Notes: generated from the sequence alone by a model not told the origin. A stretch of 64,000 nt of DNA from DASYSA01 sp036003885 (GCA_036003885.1 DASYSA010000010.1:3723-67722), one strand, 5' to 3'. Shown: positions 1-10,577, counted from the first letter of the stretch. A program made the numbers and translations.

Positions 1-98
1 GACCTTCCCGGTCCTGGAGAAAGCGGGATGAGACGGCCTGGCATGCGGCTTGGGCTCCAAATGCAGGAGCGTCCGATGGGGGATCCTAGAAATTAATC
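1..98. other. Window edge upstream of lon
   Basis: This is too short to assign. One forward frame reads TFPVLEKAG and stops at 29-31, which could be the C-terminus of an upstream gene. Another frame stays open to a TAA at 94-96. No strong Shine-Dalgarno sequence precedes the lon ATG at 99; the nearest purine run is the GGGGGA around 79-84. Confidence 0.3.
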
Positions 99-2531
99 AT
101 GAATGAATTCAGCGACAGCACACCCAGCGACGTGGTGAGATGCCCCATGGTACCCATCCGGGATGTGGTCGTCTTCCCGTACACGATAGTTGCATTTGTG
201 ATCGGACGGCCGGCGAGCGTCCGCGCGCTCGAGGCCGCGCTTCGAGGCGACAAGACAATATTTCTCGCGACTCAGCACGACGCGACGATCGACGAACCCA
301 TTGTCGAACAGGTCTACTCAGTCGGCACGATCGCGAGGATAACTCACAATCTGCGGCTGCCGGATGGAAACATAAAGGTAATGGTCGAGGGTATCGAACG
401 TGCACGCTCGGTCAGGGTCGAGGATACGGGCGATTACTGGCTTGCGACCTTGAGGAAGACCGCTCTTGCAGTGGAGCCGCGTTCGCGGCTGAACGCCCTT
501 ATCGGGCGCATTGGCTCCCTGGTCGATCAGTACGTGCGCCAGTCAACGGAGCTTGCGAACCCCGAGACCCTCACAACCGCCTTGAGGAATGATGACCCGG
601 CGAGGTTGTGCGACACGATCGCTTCGAACCTGAAGATCTCGGTCGAGGACAAGCAGGGATTGCTGGAGATCTTCCCGGTCCAGGACCGGCTGGTGAGGCT
701 GATTGAGGTTCTCGAAGTCGAGCTCGAGAAGATTCAAGTCGACCGCGCGATCCACGGACGAGTCAAGCGGCAGATGGAGCGCGCCCAGAAAGAGTACTAC
801 CTCAACGAGAAGATCAAAGCCATTCACAAGGAACTGGGACGCAAGGACGAGAAGGCTGAGCTGGAAGAACTAAAGCAGAAGATCGAAGCCGCTGGAATGT
901 CCAAGGACGCCTACGAAAAGGCTCTGGCCGAGCTTCGCAGACTCGAGCAGATGCCACCTATGTCGGCTGAAAGCACAGTGTCTCGCAATTATCTGGACTG
1001 GCTGCTGGCGGTGCCATGGAAGGACAAGACTGAAGAGGTTCGGGACATCAAGGCGGCACAGGAAGTCCTGGACGCTGATCACTACGGATTGGAAAAGGTG
1101 AAGGAACGCATTCTCGAGTACCTGGCGGTGCGTCAGCTCGTCGAACGCCCGCGCGGCTCAATTCTCTGCTTCGTCGGACCTCCGGGCGTTGGCAAGACCA
1201 GCCTGGGAAGGTCGATCGCCAAAGCGACGGGTCGAAAATTCGTGCGCCTCTCTCTGGGTGGCGTGCGCGATGAAGCTGAGATCCGGGGCCATCGGCGCAC
1301 CTACATCGGGGCGCTACCCGGTCAGATTATTCAGATGATGAAGAAGGCCGCGACGGTCAATCCACTCATCATGCTCGATGAGGTCGACAAACTCGGGATG
1401 GACTTCCGAGGGGATCCCTCCGCCGCATTGCTCGAAGTGCTCGACCCTGAGCAGAACTTCGCGTTCCACGATCATTACCTGGACGTCGAATATGACCTGT
1501 CGAATGTCATGTTCATCGCGACGGCAAATGTGCTTCACACGATCCCGGCGGCGCTGCAGGACAGGCTCGAGATCATCCGGCTGGCAGGCTACACCGAGCA
1601 CGAGAAGATCCAGATTGCCAAGCGCCATCTGCTACCCAAGCAACTCGAAAGCAACGGCCTGAAGGAAGAGCACGTCAACTTCTCCGAAGATGGACTGTAC
1701 ACGATCACCCAGTTCTACACGCGCGAGGCGGGTGTGAGAAATCTTGAACGCGAGATTGCATCAGTCCTTCGCAAACTCGCGCGCCGGATGCTGACGGGGG
1801 AAACACCGGCAGAGAACCAGGAAAACGTCACCGGCGATCTTGTTAAGGAGTTGCTTGGACCCACGCGTTTCCGCCCGCACGCTCTTGAGGAGCAAAGTGA
1901 AATCGGGCTTGCAACAGGCCTGGCCTGGACCGAAGTTGGCGGCGAAGTATTACACATCGAAGCCTCGCTGATGAGCGGGCGCGGCAACATAACGCTTACG
2001 GGCAAGCTGGGCGAGGTCATGCAGGAGTCGGCGAGAGCGGCACTCTCTTGCGTGAGAGCCAGAGCCAAGCTGCTCGACATCACTCCGGATTTCTATAAAA
2101 AGTATGATCTGCATCTGCATGTACCCGAGGGCGCGATTCCCAAGGACGGCCCTTCGGCTGGGATCGCGATTGCGACGGCGATCGTATCGGTTCTGACTCA
2201 GATTCCGGTTCGTCGCGATGTTGCAATGACGGGCGAGATCACGCTTCGAGGAAGAGTGCTGCCGATCGGTGGAGTGAAAGAGAAGTTACTTGCCGCCCAC
2301 CGGGCAGGCATAACCACGGTGGTGTTGCCGAAGGAGAATGCAAAGGACCTGGTCGAGCTTCCGGTCGAGGTGAGGGAAGCGCTGACGATCCATACCATTG
2401 AGAGTGTGGATGAGCTGTGGAGGATTGCGCTGGAACGGCCCATAACCAGAGAGGTCCCCACGCCGGAGGTTCCCATTTGGGGACAGCAGCCGCCAGTTGA
2501 CGCTCCGACTTCCAATCAGACCATTGAATAA
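99..2531 (+). CDS. lon: Lon ATP-dependent protease
   Basis: Cytoplasmic AAA+ serine protease that degrades misfolded and regulatory proteins. The 810-residue length is normal for bacterial LonA. An N-terminal substrate-binding domain beginning [10 protein letters not shown] is followed by a coiled region, an AAA+ module with Walker [10 protein letters not shown] and Walker [10 protein letters not shown], and the C-terminal protease domain. The Ser-Lys dyad is visible: Ser686 in PKDGPSAG and Lys729, the second lysine of GGVKEK, with the 43-residue spacing known from E. coli Lon (679/722). The C-terminus is extended by a short Pro/Gln-rich tail. engB follows closely and may be co-transcribed. 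Confidence 0.97.
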   Translation: MNEFSDSTPSDVVRCPMVPIRDVVVFPYTIVAFVIGRPASVRALEAALRGDKTIFLATQHDATIDEPIVEQVYSVGTIARITHNLRLPDGNIKVMVEGIERARSVRVEDTGDYWLATLRKTALAVEPRSRLNALIGRIGSLVDQYVRQSTELANPETLTTALRNDDPARLCDTIASNLKISVEDKQGLLEIFPVQDRLVRLIEVLEVELEKIQVDRAIHGRVKRQMERAQKEYYLNEKIKAIHKELGRKDEKAELEELKQKIEAAGMSKDAYEKALAELRRLEQMPPMSAESTVSRNYLDWLLAVPWKDKTEEVRDIKAAQEVLDADHYGLEKVKERILEYLAVRQLVERPRGSILCFVGPPGVGKTSLGRSIAKATGRKFVRLSLGGVRDEAEIRGHRRTYIGALPGQIIQMMKKAATVNPLIMLDEVDKLGMDFRGDPSAALLEVLDPEQNFAFHDHYLDVEYDLSNVMFIATANVLHTIPAALQDRLEIIRLAGYTEHEKIQIAKRHLLPKQLESNGLKEEHVNFSEDGLYTITQFYTREAGVRNLEREIASVLRKLARRMLTGETPAENQENVTGDLVKELLGPTRFRPHALEEQSEIGLATGLAWTEVGGEVLHIEASLMSGRGNITLTGKLGEVMQESARAALSCVRARAKLLDITPDFYKKYDLHLHVPEGAIPKDGPSAGIAIATAIVSVLTQIPVRRDVAMTGEITLRGRVLPIGGVKEKLLAAHRAGITTVVLPKENAKDLVELPVEVREALTIHTIESVDELWRIALERPITREVPTPEVPIWGQQPPVDAPTSNQTIE

Positions 2532-2537
2532 CGGTGA

Positions 2538-2585
2538 CAGTGATGCGTGTTGCGCCGGTCACGGGTCACCCATCACGCATCGCTG
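2538..2585. repeat. Intergenic palindrome between lon and engB (GTGATGCGTG word)
   Basis: Arms CAGTGATGCGTG (2538-2549) and CACGCATCGCTG (2574-2585) are inverted copies with one mismatch. The loop carries a doubled GGTCAC word. It ends one base before the likely engB ATG. It is one member of the palindrome set found throughout the window. Confidence 0.7.
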
Positions 2586-3221
2586 ATGAGAATCAAGAGC
2601 GCCACGTTTGTTAAAAGCGCCACTGCTCTCGAGCATTATCCGCGCGACGGCCGGGCGGAAATAGCTTTCCTTGGTCGTTCCAACGTCGGCAAGTCAAGCT
2701 TGATAAATAGCCTGTTGGGTGTGCGAGGATTGGCACGCACCAGCAACACGCCGGGACGCACTCAGCTTATCAACTTCTTCCTGATAAATGATGCGTTTCG
2801 CTTTGTGGACCTCCCGGGCTATGGTTATGCGCGGGTACCGATTGCCGTGAAAGACCAGTGGGGGCCGATGATCGAGAAGTATCTTGCGATCCGACCCAAT
2901 CTTGTGCTATCAGTAGTCATCACTGATTCGAGGCGTGAGCCCACCGAGTTAGACCAGCTGATGACAGGGTGGTTGAAATCCAGGGGAAGGCCATTCATCA
3001 TCGTTGCAACCAAGGCCGACAAGCTCAGCAGCAATAAGCTGAGGGAGAATCTCAGGCACGCGTCAGAGGTGTTCGGTAAGAGCGATCTCATCCCATATTC
3101 AGCGGTCACGCGAAGTGGGGCGGACCGCATCTGGAAACGGATCACCGGGCGGATCGCGGATTACGGATCGCAGATTGCCGATCATGGATTGATAGACAGT
3201 TTAGATACTCTCCACTCCTAG
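2586..3221 (+). CDS. engB: Ribosome-biogenesis GTP-binding protein EngB/YsxC
   Basis: Small GTPase of the TrmE-Era-EngA-EngB group needed for assembly of the large ribosomal subunit. The GTPase motifs are clear: G1 GRSNVGKSS, G3 DLPGYG and G4 TKAD. The start is placed at ATG 2586 rather than the GTG at 2547, because the 13 extra residues would be encoded by the intergenic palindrome and MRIKSATFVKSA is the usual N-terminal type. The family core ends near KRITGRIADYG. The last 20 or so residues come from a tandem GGAT(C/T)GCGGATT-like stretch at 3151-3192 and look like repeat-derived sequence added to the C-terminus. Confidence 0.93.
   Translation: MRIKSATFVKSATALEHYPRDGRAEIAFLGRSNVGKSSLINSLLGVRGLARTSNTPGRTQLINFFLINDAFRFVDLPGYGYARVPIAVKDQWGPMIEKYLAIRPNLVLSVVITDSRREPTELDQLMTGWLKSRGRPFIIVATKADKLSSNKLRENLRHASEVFGKSDLIPYSAVTRSGADRIWKRITGRIADYGSQIADHGLIDSLDTLHS
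3151..3192. repeat. GGATTGCGG-word repeat inside the engB 3' end
   Basis: Degenerate tandem copies of a GGATCGCGGATTACGGATCG-type word sit in the coding 3' end of engB. The same word family builds the palindrome at 42184-42275. It is translated as the C-terminal tail of EngB. Confidence 0.55.
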
Positions 3222-3478
3222 CAGGGTGCTGAAGAGGGGAACCCTGTCACGAAGGCACAGAGTGACACAATCAACAACGACAAGGAGCCAGTCCAGGTGC
3301 GGTCTTCGCATCGCCGTATTTCTTTGCGGCCCGGAAACAGACTTTTTTTCAGCCGCCCGCTAGATCAAGCCCGAGATCCAGGAGATTCGCAAATGTGCGA
3401 TCACTACGCGAATCCTTCAGACAATTCCGCGCCGCGAGGCATACACGCGGCACTAAAATGTGAGGAAAACAGAATAAC

Positions 3479-4753
3479 ATGGCAGAAGAAGTAAATGAGT
3501 TGATGGACATTGGCGAACTCAAAGATATGTCCATCTCAAAGCTCACCCATATAGCAAAGGAGCTGGACATCCCGGGCGCCACCGGGATGCGCAAACAGGA
3601 GCTGATCTTCAAGATCCTCCAGGCTCAGACCGAAAAGAGCGGCCTGATATTCTCCGAGGGCGTGCTTGAGACGCTGCCCGACGGATTTGGCTTCCTGCGC
3701 GCCCCCGACTACAACTACCTGCCCGGACCCGACGATATATACGTCAGCCCCTCGCAGATTCGAAAATTCGACCTGCGCACCGGCGACACTATCTCCGGCC
3801 AGATCCGGCCTCCCAAGGAAGGTGAGCGCTACTTTGCGTTGATCAAAGTCGAGGCGATCAACTTCGAGCCGCCAGAGCTGGCAAGAGATCGGGTCTTCTT
3901 CGATAATCTCACCCCGCTCTATCCCGAGGAGAAACTGCGCCTGGAGACCGATCAGGAGAACCTCGCCGCTCGCGTGCTGGATCTCATGACCCCGATTGGA
4001 AAAGGCCAGCGGGCCCTCATCGTCGCTCCACCTCGAACCGGAAAGACGATGCTCCTCCAGAACATCGCCAACTCGGTCACCCGGAATCATCCGGAGGTCA
4101 CCCTGATAGTTCTGCTGATCGATGAACGGCCCGAGGAAGTCACCGACATGCAGCGCTCTGTTCACGGCGAAGTCATAAGCTCGACCTTCGACGAGCCCCC
4201 GACCCGCCACGTCCAGGTCGCGGACATGGTTATCGAGAAAGCGAAGCGGCTCGTGGAGTACAAACGGGACGTCGTAATCCTGCTCGATTCCATCACCAGA
4301 CTCGCGCGGGCGCACAACTCGGTCGTCCCCCCCTCGGGCAAGATCCTGTCCGGCGGCATCGACTCGAATGCGTTGCAGAAGCCGAAGCGATTCTTCGGCT
4401 CAGCCAGAAACATTGAGGAGGGTGGCTCGCTCACGATAATCGCTACTGCTTTGATAGACACGGGATCCAGAATGGACGACGTGATCTTCGAAGAGTTCAA
4501 GGGCACCGGCAACCTCGAGATCAATCTGGATCGAAAGCTCACCGAGAAGCGTATCTTCCCTTCGATCGACATCAACAAGTCCGGTACTCGCAAGGAAGAG
4601 TTGCTGCTGGCGCCGCCCGACTTCAACCGCATCATTGTACTGCGCAGGGTGCTATCGCAGCTTTCACCCACTGAGGCTATGGAGCTCCTGCTCGATAAGC
4701 TGAGCAAGACGAAAGCCAACTCGGACTTCCTGGATTCGATGCAGTCTCAGTAG
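3479..4753 (+). CDS. rho: Transcription termination factor Rho
   Basis: Hexameric RNA helicase that ends transcription at Rho-dependent sites. At 424 residues it is typical of short Rho proteins without a long N-terminal insertion. It has an N-terminal Rho_N segment (about residues 10-45), a cold-shock-like RNA-binding domain containing GFGFLR, and a RecA-type ATPase with Walker A APPRTGKT and Walker [12 protein letters not shown]. The Q-loop region is followed by [20 protein letters not shown], which is highly conserved in the family. The 257-bp upstream gap holds no recognisable gene and may be the leader. Confidence 0.97.
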   Translation: MAEEVNELMDIGELKDMSISKLTHIAKELDIPGATGMRKQELIFKILQAQTEKSGLIFSEGVLETLPDGFGFLRAPDYNYLPGPDDIYVSPSQIRKFDLRTGDTISGQIRPPKEGERYFALIKVEAINFEPPELARDRVFFDNLTPLYPEEKLRLETDQENLAARVLDLMTPIGKGQRALIVAPPRTGKTMLLQNIANSVTRNHPEVTLIVLLIDERPEEVTDMQRSVHGEVISSTFDEPPTRHVQVADMVIEKAKRLVEYKRDVVILLDSITRLARAHNSVVPPSGKILSGGIDSNALQKPKRFFGSARNIEEGGSLTIIATALIDTGSRMDDVIFEEFKGTGNLEINLDRKLTEKRIFPSIDINKSGTRKEELLLAPPDFNRIIVLRRVLSQLSPTEAMELLLDKLSKTKANSDFLDSMQSQ

Positions 4754-4779
4754 TTTCGCATTCACACAAAACCCGATCG

Positions 4780-4807
4780 GCGCCGCCTTCAGTCACTAAG
4801 GCGGCGC
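4780..4807 (+). terminator. Hairpin after rho
   Basis: A perfect 9-bp GC-rich stem, CGCCGCCTT (4781-4789) with AAGGCGGCG (4798-4806) and an 8-nt loop, lies 28 bp after the rho stop. No T tract follows, so it may be an intrinsic terminator without a U tract or a 3'-end-stabilising hairpin. Confidence 0.5.
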
Positions 4808-4922
4808 GCCGTTGAAAGTCCCGGTTGAGATGCGCCTGTCGTTAACAGCCGCATCTCACGAGGCGCCGCAACCTGCGCGGTCTGCACAGATGCGTAGTTG
4901 ATAATCCCAAGGAGAGCCTGTC

Positions 4923-7052
4923 ATGACTTCCTTCAGGGCCATTGCTCTGGCCGCAGGCATTGCGCTGGTCACTGCCGGCTCCACCGGGGCGCAGAGATCA
5001 TTCAAGTATCCGGAGTCTAAAAGGATGGATCAGGTTGATGACTACCACGGCACCAAAGTAGCCGACCCGTATCGCTGGCTCGAGGATGCGGACTCTGAAG
5101 AAACCAGAGCCTGGGTGGCAGCACAGAACAAACTGACCCACAGCTATCTCGATGAAATACCGGCAAGGGCCCAGATCAAGGAACGCTTAACCAAACTGTG
5201 GAATTTTGAGAGGTTCAGCGCACCCTTTAAAGAGGGCGACCGCTACTTCTATTCCAAGAACGATGGTCTGCAAAACCAGAGCGTCATCTATACGACCACA
5301 TCCCTGGACTCACGCGCCGAAGTGCTAATAGACCCGAACAACCTCTCAAGCGACGGCACGGTTGCGCTCACGGGCCTGGAGATCAGCCGCGACGGCAAAC
5401 TGATGGCGTATGGACTCTCCACCTCCGGGTCTGACTGGCAGGAGTGGAGGGTGCGCGACGTCGAGACCAGAAAAGACCTTCCCGACCTGGTAAAATGGGT
5501 GAAGTTCTCCAGTGCATCGTGGACACCTGACGGCAAGGGGTTTTTCTATAGCCGCTATGATGAGCCCAACGAAAAGACCAAGATGGCCGCCGCGAACTAT
5601 TTTCAGAAACTCTACTTTCATCGCGTCGGCACGCTTCAGTCCGAAGACCTCCTGGTCTATGAACGGCCCGATCAAAAAGAGTGGGGATTCGGCGGCACTG
5701 TCACCGAAGACGGCCGCTACCTGATCATCAGCGTATGGAAAGGGACCGATCGCAAGAACCGGATCTACTATAAAGACCTTCAAGCCAGGGACGCCAGGGT
5801 AGTCACGCTGCTCGATGAGTTCGATGCATACTACGGCTTCGTTGGCAACGACGGACCACTCTTTTGGTTTCAGTCCGACTTCAATGCTCCTCGGGGAAGA
5901 CTCGTCGCTATCGACACAACAAAGCCCGAGCGGAAAAACTGGAGGGAACTGGTCCCTCAAACCGCCGACACTCTCGACAGCGTCACTGTAGTGCACGATA
6001 GGTTTATCGCTTCCTACTTGAAAGATGCTCGCACCCAGGTCAAGGTGTTCAAACTCGACGGGACGTTCGTGCGAGAAGTTGACCTGCCCGGTATCGGAAC
6101 CGCGCGAGGATTTGGGGGGAAGCGCAAAGACAGAGAGACGTTTTATGCCTTCACTGGATTCACTACCCCGACCACCATCTATCGTTATGACGTCGCAACC
6201 GGCAAGAGCACGATCTTTCGGCGCCCGAAAGTCGATTTCAATCCCGGCGACTACGAGACGAAACAGGTCTTCTATGAAAGCAAGGACGGCACGCGGGTAC
6301 CGATGTTCATTGTTCACAAGAAAGGCTTGATCCTGAACGGCGCCAATCCGACCTACCTCTATGGTTACGGCGGCTTCAACATTCCGACCGTTCCGGCGTT
6401 CTCGGTCAGTAATCTTGTGTGGATGGAGATGGGGGGCGTCTACGCTTCCGCCAATCTTCGTGGCGGAGGCGAATACGGCGAAGATTGGCACCAGGCGGGC
6501 ACAAAACTGCAAAAGCAGAATGTGTTCGACGACTTCATCGCAGCGGCTGAGTGGCTGATCGCGAACAAGTACACATCGACGCCAAAGCTCGCAATCGGCG
6601 GCGCAAGCAATGGCGGCCTCCTCGTAGGAGCCGCCCTCACTCAACGTCCTGACCTGTTCGGAGCGGCCCTGCCCGCGGTGGGCGTCATGGACATGCTTCG
6701 CTTTCAGAAGTTCACAATCGGTTGGGCGTGGGTCTCCGACTACGGGTCCTCAGATAACCAGGAAGAGTTCAAGGCGCTGTACGCCTATTCTCCGCTGCAC
6801 AATATCAAACCGGGGACCAGGTATCCGCCGACAATGGTGACAACAGCCGACCATGATGACCGGGTCGTACCCGGCCACAGCTTTAAGTTCGCCGCGGCTT
6901 TGCAGGCCTCGCAGGGAGCGCCGGCTCCAGTCTTGATTCGCATCGAGACCAAGGCGGGGCATGGCGCGGGCAAACCTACCTCGAAAGTGATTGAAGAGAT
7001 CGCGGACTGTTGGGGCTTCCTTGTAAGGGTGCTGGGAATGAACCCAGCGTAG
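4923..7052 (+). CDS. Exported prolyl oligopeptidase (family S9A)
   Basis: Serine peptidase that cleaves short peptides after proline. The 709 residues begin with a signal peptide (hydrophobic to about residue 20, ending near STGAQ), so it probably acts in the periplasm. An N-terminal beta-propeller starts with DDYHGTKVADPYRWLED and a C-terminal alpha/beta-hydrolase domain follows. The triad is in place: Ser562 in GGASNGG, an Asp at 645-646 in HDDRV, and His680 in KAGHGAG. A good Shine-Dalgarno (AAGGAG) precedes the ATG. The gene stands alone between the rho hairpin and the reverse-strand STAND gene. Confidence 0.95.
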   Translation: MTSFRAIALAAGIALVTAGSTGAQRSFKYPESKRMDQVDDYHGTKVADPYRWLEDADSEETRAWVAAQNKLTHSYLDEIPARAQIKERLTKLWNFERFSAPFKEGDRYFYSKNDGLQNQSVIYTTTSLDSRAEVLIDPNNLSSDGTVALTGLEISRDGKLMAYGLSTSGSDWQEWRVRDVETRKDLPDLVKWVKFSSASWTPDGKGFFYSRYDEPNEKTKMAAANYFQKLYFHRVGTLQSEDLLVYERPDQKEWGFGGTVTEDGRYLIISVWKGTDRKNRIYYKDLQARDARVVTLLDEFDAYYGFVGNDGPLFWFQSDFNAPRGRLVAIDTTKPERKNWRELVPQTADTLDSVTVVHDRFIASYLKDARTQVKVFKLDGTFVREVDLPGIGTARGFGGKRKDRETFYAFTGFTTPTTIYRYDVATGKSTIFRRPKVDFNPGDYETKQVFYESKDGTRVPMFIVHKKGLILNGANPTYLYGYGGFNIPTVPAFSVSNLVWMEMGGVYASANLRGGGEYGEDWHQAGTKLQKQNVFDDFIAAAEWLIANKYTSTPKLAIGGASNGGLLVGAALTQRPDLFGAALPAVGVMDMLRFQKFTIGWAWVSDYGSSDNQEEFKALYAYSPLHNIKPGTRYPPTMVTTADHDDRVVPGHSFKFAAALQASQGAPAPVLIRIETKAGHGAGKPTSKVIEEIADCWGFLVRVLGMNPA

Positions 7053-7175
7053 CCTGGGGTCAGGCCCTCGATTCTGCGATTTGAGGGCGACGAAGACTAC
7101 TGGCTATGGGACAAACCAGGCCCCTGCAAGGACTCTTGATTCGTCTAAGACCTTGCTCTCGGACACTACCCGGGC

Positions 7176-9941
7176 TTACGTCCGGCGTTCCTGCATCCCC
7201 GGCTCCTTCCCGAGGACAAGCGGTTCGACTCCAAGCCCAACACCCGCGCCGAAGAGCAGTCCCTCGATCGCGCCGCAGATTATTTGCGTCGTCTTGCCGA
7301 AATGCACTTCGCCGAAGAAGGGAGCAAGCGGGTCAAGCCTGATCTGCGAATCGGCAAACGAACGAGCCACAATCTCGAGACTGCCGCTGAAGAGGTTTCC
7401 CCCAATCACCGTCAACGCAATGCCGGCAAACATCGCGCCCAGGCTCGCAGCAAGCACCTTCTGCCAGGGTCGCGCGTCCGCAACCAGCCGTCCAATTGCG
7501 ACCGCGCCCAGCGGAACGCCCGCTCCCAGCAGGGCCCCTTCAAGCGACCCCGCAATTCCGTCAGGGTTCTGTCCGAACACGGCCCTCAGTATGTCGATGC
7601 CCAACAGCTTGAACGCTCCTCCAACCGCAGCTCCTCCGGCAGCCCCTCCGACCACCGACCACCATCGACTATGACGATAGGCTATGTGTGACGCTACGAC
7701 CATTCCGAAGCTCACGCCAAACGCGCCAATCGTTCCGATGAGGGTTCCGAGGCTGACCAATACGAAAATCAGTTTTCCAGCTTCGAGCGCTGTCGCCTTC
7801 TGAGCCCACGCCAACACGGCTCCGAGCAGCAACCCGCCCGCAACTCCCGAGACGGCCCCTCCGAGCACGCCTCCGGTCCCCTGACGCAAGATCTCAGGCC
7901 AGCCTCGTCGTAGCCTCACCCACATCAGCCCGAGCACTACGAGGCCTGCTGTGGGAATCGAGAGTCGATTGAGCCTCAGCAGCTGCTTGTCATAGTCGCG
8001 TATGATCGCGAGGCTCACCGCGCGGCGAATCAGTCCCGGTCTTTCGATGCCCTCACCCTCGGACAGAACAGCCTCTGCTGCCTCCTGGAACCAGACGGCA
8101 AGAGCGATGCTCGCGGCCTTCCTCACACCCAAGTCAGAATCCCACAGAGCAAGCCGCCTCAGTATCGTATTAGCCTGATCGGTTCGCAGCGACTGAGATG
8201 CCTCGACCGCACTCAGCCTGACATCGCAATCATCATGACGAGAAGCTTCGGCAATGATGGCGATTGCGCTCGGAGCTCGGTGGACGAGCCAGTCGGGCAG
8301 CGGTCGCCCTCGACTCAACCCGCTTGTGGCCAACAGGTCTGCTTCTTCGCCTGTAAGACCCAGTTCTTCGCCAAACGGCAGCAGAACATCGAGCGCATCG
8401 GCGTCGATCACCAGGTTATGCGCCCGGTAGTTCTCCATCGCGCGCTCGATGACTCCTCGAGCCTGCTTCAACGCGCGCTCTTCATCGGTCAACCATCGAG
8501 ACACCTCGGGAGTCAGGAAGTCGTGAGCCAGCTCAAGCCAGGTCTCGCCGTCTTCCCGGCTGCGGCGAACCACCCGCGCCGCTACCAATTCTTCGATCAG
8601 TCTATTCGCATAGTCCGTGCCTTGCGACGTGCGCTGTCCCAGTCGCGCCGCAAGCTCCGATGAGCGCAGAACCAGCCTACGGCCGTCAATCGAGATCAAC
8701 GCCGTGAGAATTGCCTTGGCAACGCGAAGCTCCGGGGCGTCGAATCGGTTCAATACTCGTTCGAGGTAGCCGGCCAGTATCTGGGAGGCGGTGCCCAGAT
8801 GCTCGTACGCCGCGGTTGTGAGCCGGCCATCCGGATCTCGCGAGTCGTAAAGGCTGTCGCAAACGATCTGCAACTGGGGTGGTTCGATACTGCCCTTATC
8901 GCTCAAATCATCAAGCAAACGCTGGACGAGCTCCGGTTCGTACCGGCACCCCACCGCGTTGGCCGGCCCGGTGATCGCAAGCGCCGCCTGCTCCCGGCTC
9001 AGCCGAGTAAGGCGATATTCGTGATGAAAGATCTCGCTGACGGCGGTCTTGAAGCGGCTCATCTCCGCGAGGTAGTCTTCGCGCAAAGCGAAGACCAATC
9101 GCAGGTTCAGGTCTTCGCCGACGGCGAGGCGGGCAATCGAGTCGATGAACTGCTGCTGACTCTCTTCACCCAGCAGTGAGAAGAATTCCTCGAACTGATC
9201 GAAAAAGAAGATGACGAAGCGTCTCGGTGAAGAGCCGGCTGCAGATGCGATCAAATCGGCGATCGGCATCGCCGCTTCAAGCCCAACTCCTTCGTTCGTT
9301 TCGACGAGGGCACTCATCATTTGATGAAGCGGATCGCTGAAGCTTCGGATCGCGAAGACCAGATGCCCGTCGGCTTTCAGGCGCGGCATGAGCCCGGCTC
9401 GCAGAATCGAGCTCTTCCCGACGCCCGACCTGCCATGAAGGATAAATGAACGGTGAGCCAGAATTTGCGAGCATATCGCTTCGACTTCCGCTTCGCGGCC
9501 GAAGAACAACTTCGCATCCTGCTCGGTGTAGTAATCGAGAAACTTATAGGGTCGGGGGGTGGTCGCCGGCTGGACGAATTCGGGCGCGGCCACGGCGCTT
9601 TGTCCCGGCGCCTCGACCGCGTTTCCAATGAAGACATATCCGTGTTTGGGAACGGTCTTGATGTAGCGCGGGTTGGATGCATCGTCGCCAAGCTGGCGGC
9701 GAATGTCCTTGATGCACTGGGTCAGCGCTGCATCGGTGACGAACACGCCATCCCATATCTCTTCGAAGATGTGCTGCTTTTCGACAAGTTCGCCTCCCCG
9801 GCTGACAAGCATCAGCAGCACGTCAAAGTACTTTGAACTGAGCGGAACAGGTTTTCCTTCCCTCCAGAGTTGCCTGTTCCTCGCGTCCAGGTGGAAGCCG
9901 TCGAACCGATAACCCGCCACCGCGCTAATGACCTGGGTCAT
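7176..9941 (-). CDS. PhoB-type winged-helix / STAND ATPase / membrane fusion protein
   Basis: A predicted membrane-linked, ATP-controlled transcription regulator; the function is inferred from domains only. An N-terminal OmpR/PhoB-type winged helix (about residues 10-105) contains LLMLVSRGGELVEKQHIFEE. It is joined to a STAND-class NTPase with Walker A HGRSGVGKSS near 170 and Walker B FVIFFFDQFEE near 245, then a HEAT-like helical part. A very glycine-rich hydrophobic C-terminal third with several predicted membrane segments follows. No receiver domain is present, so it is not a classical response regulator. The start is put at ATG 9941; the longer frame opens with a GTG at 9959 that lies inside an 11-bp repeat array. 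CadC/ToxR-like logic is possible but the order is reversed and expanded by the ATPase. Confidence 0.8.
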   Translation of the reverse strand: MTQVISAVAGYRFDGFHLDARNRQLWREGKPVPLSSKYFDVLLMLVSRGGELVEKQHIFEEIWDGVFVTDAALTQCIKDIRRQLGDDASNPRYIKTVPKHGYVFIGNAVEAPGQSAVAAPEFVQPATTPRPYKFLDYYTEQDAKLFFGREAEVEAICSQILAHRSFILHGRSGVGKSSILRAGLMPRLKADGHLVFAIRSFSDPLHQMMSALVETNEGVGLEAAMPIADLIASAAGSSPRRFVIFFFDQFEEFFSLLGEESQQQFIDSIARLAVGEDLNLRLVFALREDYLAEMSRFKTAVSEIFHHEYRLTRLSREQAALAITGPANAVGCRYEPELVQRLLDDLSDKGSIEPPQLQIVCDSLYDSRDPDGRLTTAAYEHLGTASQILAGYLERVLNRFDAPELRVAKAILTALISIDGRRLVLRSSELAARLGQRTSQGTDYANRLIEELVAARVVRRSREDGETWLELAHDFLTPEVSRWLTDEERALKQARGVIERAMENYRAHNLVIDADALDVLLPFGEELGLTGEEADLLATSGLSRGRPLPDWLVHRAPSAIAIIAEASRHDDCDVRLSAVEASQSLRTDQANTILRRLALWDSDLGVRKAASIALAVWFQEAAEAVLSEGEGIERPGLIRRAVSLAIIRDYDKQLLRLNRLSIPTAGLVVLGLMWVRLRRGWPEILRQGTGGVLGGAVSGVAGGLLLGAVLAWAQKATALEAGKLIFVLVSLGTLIGTIGAFGVSFGMVVASHIAYRHSRWWSVVGGAAGGAAVGGAFKLLGIDILRAVFGQNPDGIAGSLEGALLGAGVPLGAVAIGRLVADARPWQKVLAASLGAMFAGIALTVIGGNLFSGSLEIVARSFADSQIRLDPLAPFFGEVHFGKTTQIICGAIEGLLFGAGVGLGVEPLVLGKEPGMQERRT

Positions 9942-9954
9942 ACCGCTTGATTTT

Positions 9955-9987
9955 CTCACAACTTCCTCACAACGCGCTCATTTTTCT
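9955..9987 (+). promoter_or_regulatory. Triple 11-bp direct repeat (candidate OmpR/PhoB-type operator), copy 1
   Basis: CTCACA at 9955, CTCACA at 9966 and CTCATT at 9977 recur every 11 bp. Read on the reverse strand this is TTGTGAG, a 4-bp spacer, TTGTGAG, the 7+4 layout of Pho boxes. It lies just upstream of the winged-helix/STAND start and about 100 bp upstream of the yjbQ-type gene. A -10-like TAGAGT sits at 10003, 26 bp after the start of the third repeat. The same arrangement recurs at 10578. Confidence 0.6.
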
Positions 9988-10084
9988 CGGAGCGCTTCAG
10001 AGTAGAGTTCGCTTAGAGATGGCTGGGACAGTCCTGGTTGCCGGGAAAAGCGGCCAGGTCAGTCGAATCATAAGGGAGCAAAGC

Positions 10085-10576
10085 ATGATTAAAACCCTCT
10101 TCGCCCTGGAAGGGATAGGCCAGGCGCTAAAAATCGAGCACGGCGTCATACATATGGAGACCGCCGAGTGTTTGCAGTTCATCGATATCACGGACCGCAT
10201 TGTTGAACTGGTGGAAGACTGCGGAATTCAGAACGGCATCGTGAACGTTCAGACCAGACACACCACTACCGCTATCATGGTCAACGAGAACGAACCGTTG
10301 CTTCTGGAAGACATGAAGCGGACTCTGGACCGGCTGGCTCCAAGGGAGATCGAGTACGGACATAACGATTTCAGCATCCGGACCGCCAACATGCAGGCCG
10401 ATGAGACGAAGAACGGCCATTCCCACTGCAAGGCTCTGTTTTTGCGCACGTCGGAGACGTTAAACCTCACCGGTGGCGTAGTCCAACTCGGAAGATGGCA
10501 GCGAGTCTTCCTGATCGAGCTCGATGGAGCAAGGAGTCGAAGTGTGTCTGTAACGGTGATGGGAAACCAGACGTAA
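10085..10576 (+). CDS. YjbQ/UPF0047 family protein (secondary thiamine-phosphate synthase-like)
   Basis: A member of the YjbQ family, some of which show weak thiamine-phosphate synthase activity; the true role is unclear. Family marks are TRHTTTAIMVNENEP, GHNDFSIRTANMQ and NGHSHCKALFL, which hold the likely catalytic histidines. The start is set at ATG 10085 (163 residues), preceded by a good AAGGGA Shine-Dalgarno. An earlier start at 9947 would overlap the divergent regulator and the repeat array. The gene lies between the two 11-bp repeat arrays, which suggests control by the neighbouring winged-helix protein. Confidence 0.85.
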   Translation: MIKTLFALEGIGQALKIEHGVIHMETAECLQFIDITDRIVELVEDCGIQNGIVNVQTRHTTTAIMVNENEPLLLEDMKRTLDRLAPREIEYGHNDFSIRTANMQADETKNGHSHCKALFLRTSETLNLTGGVVQLGRWQRVFLIELDGARSRSVSVTVMGNQT

Positions 10577-10577
10577 T

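Noticed and set aside
3297..3494. Short forward open frame before rho
   Set aside because: It overlaps the rho start, has random-looking residues and no ribosome site.
5346..6644. 432-codon reverse open frame inside the prolyl oligopeptidase gene
   Set aside because: It is antisense to an intact gene with a complete catalytic triad; long antisense frames are common in GC-rich coding DNA.
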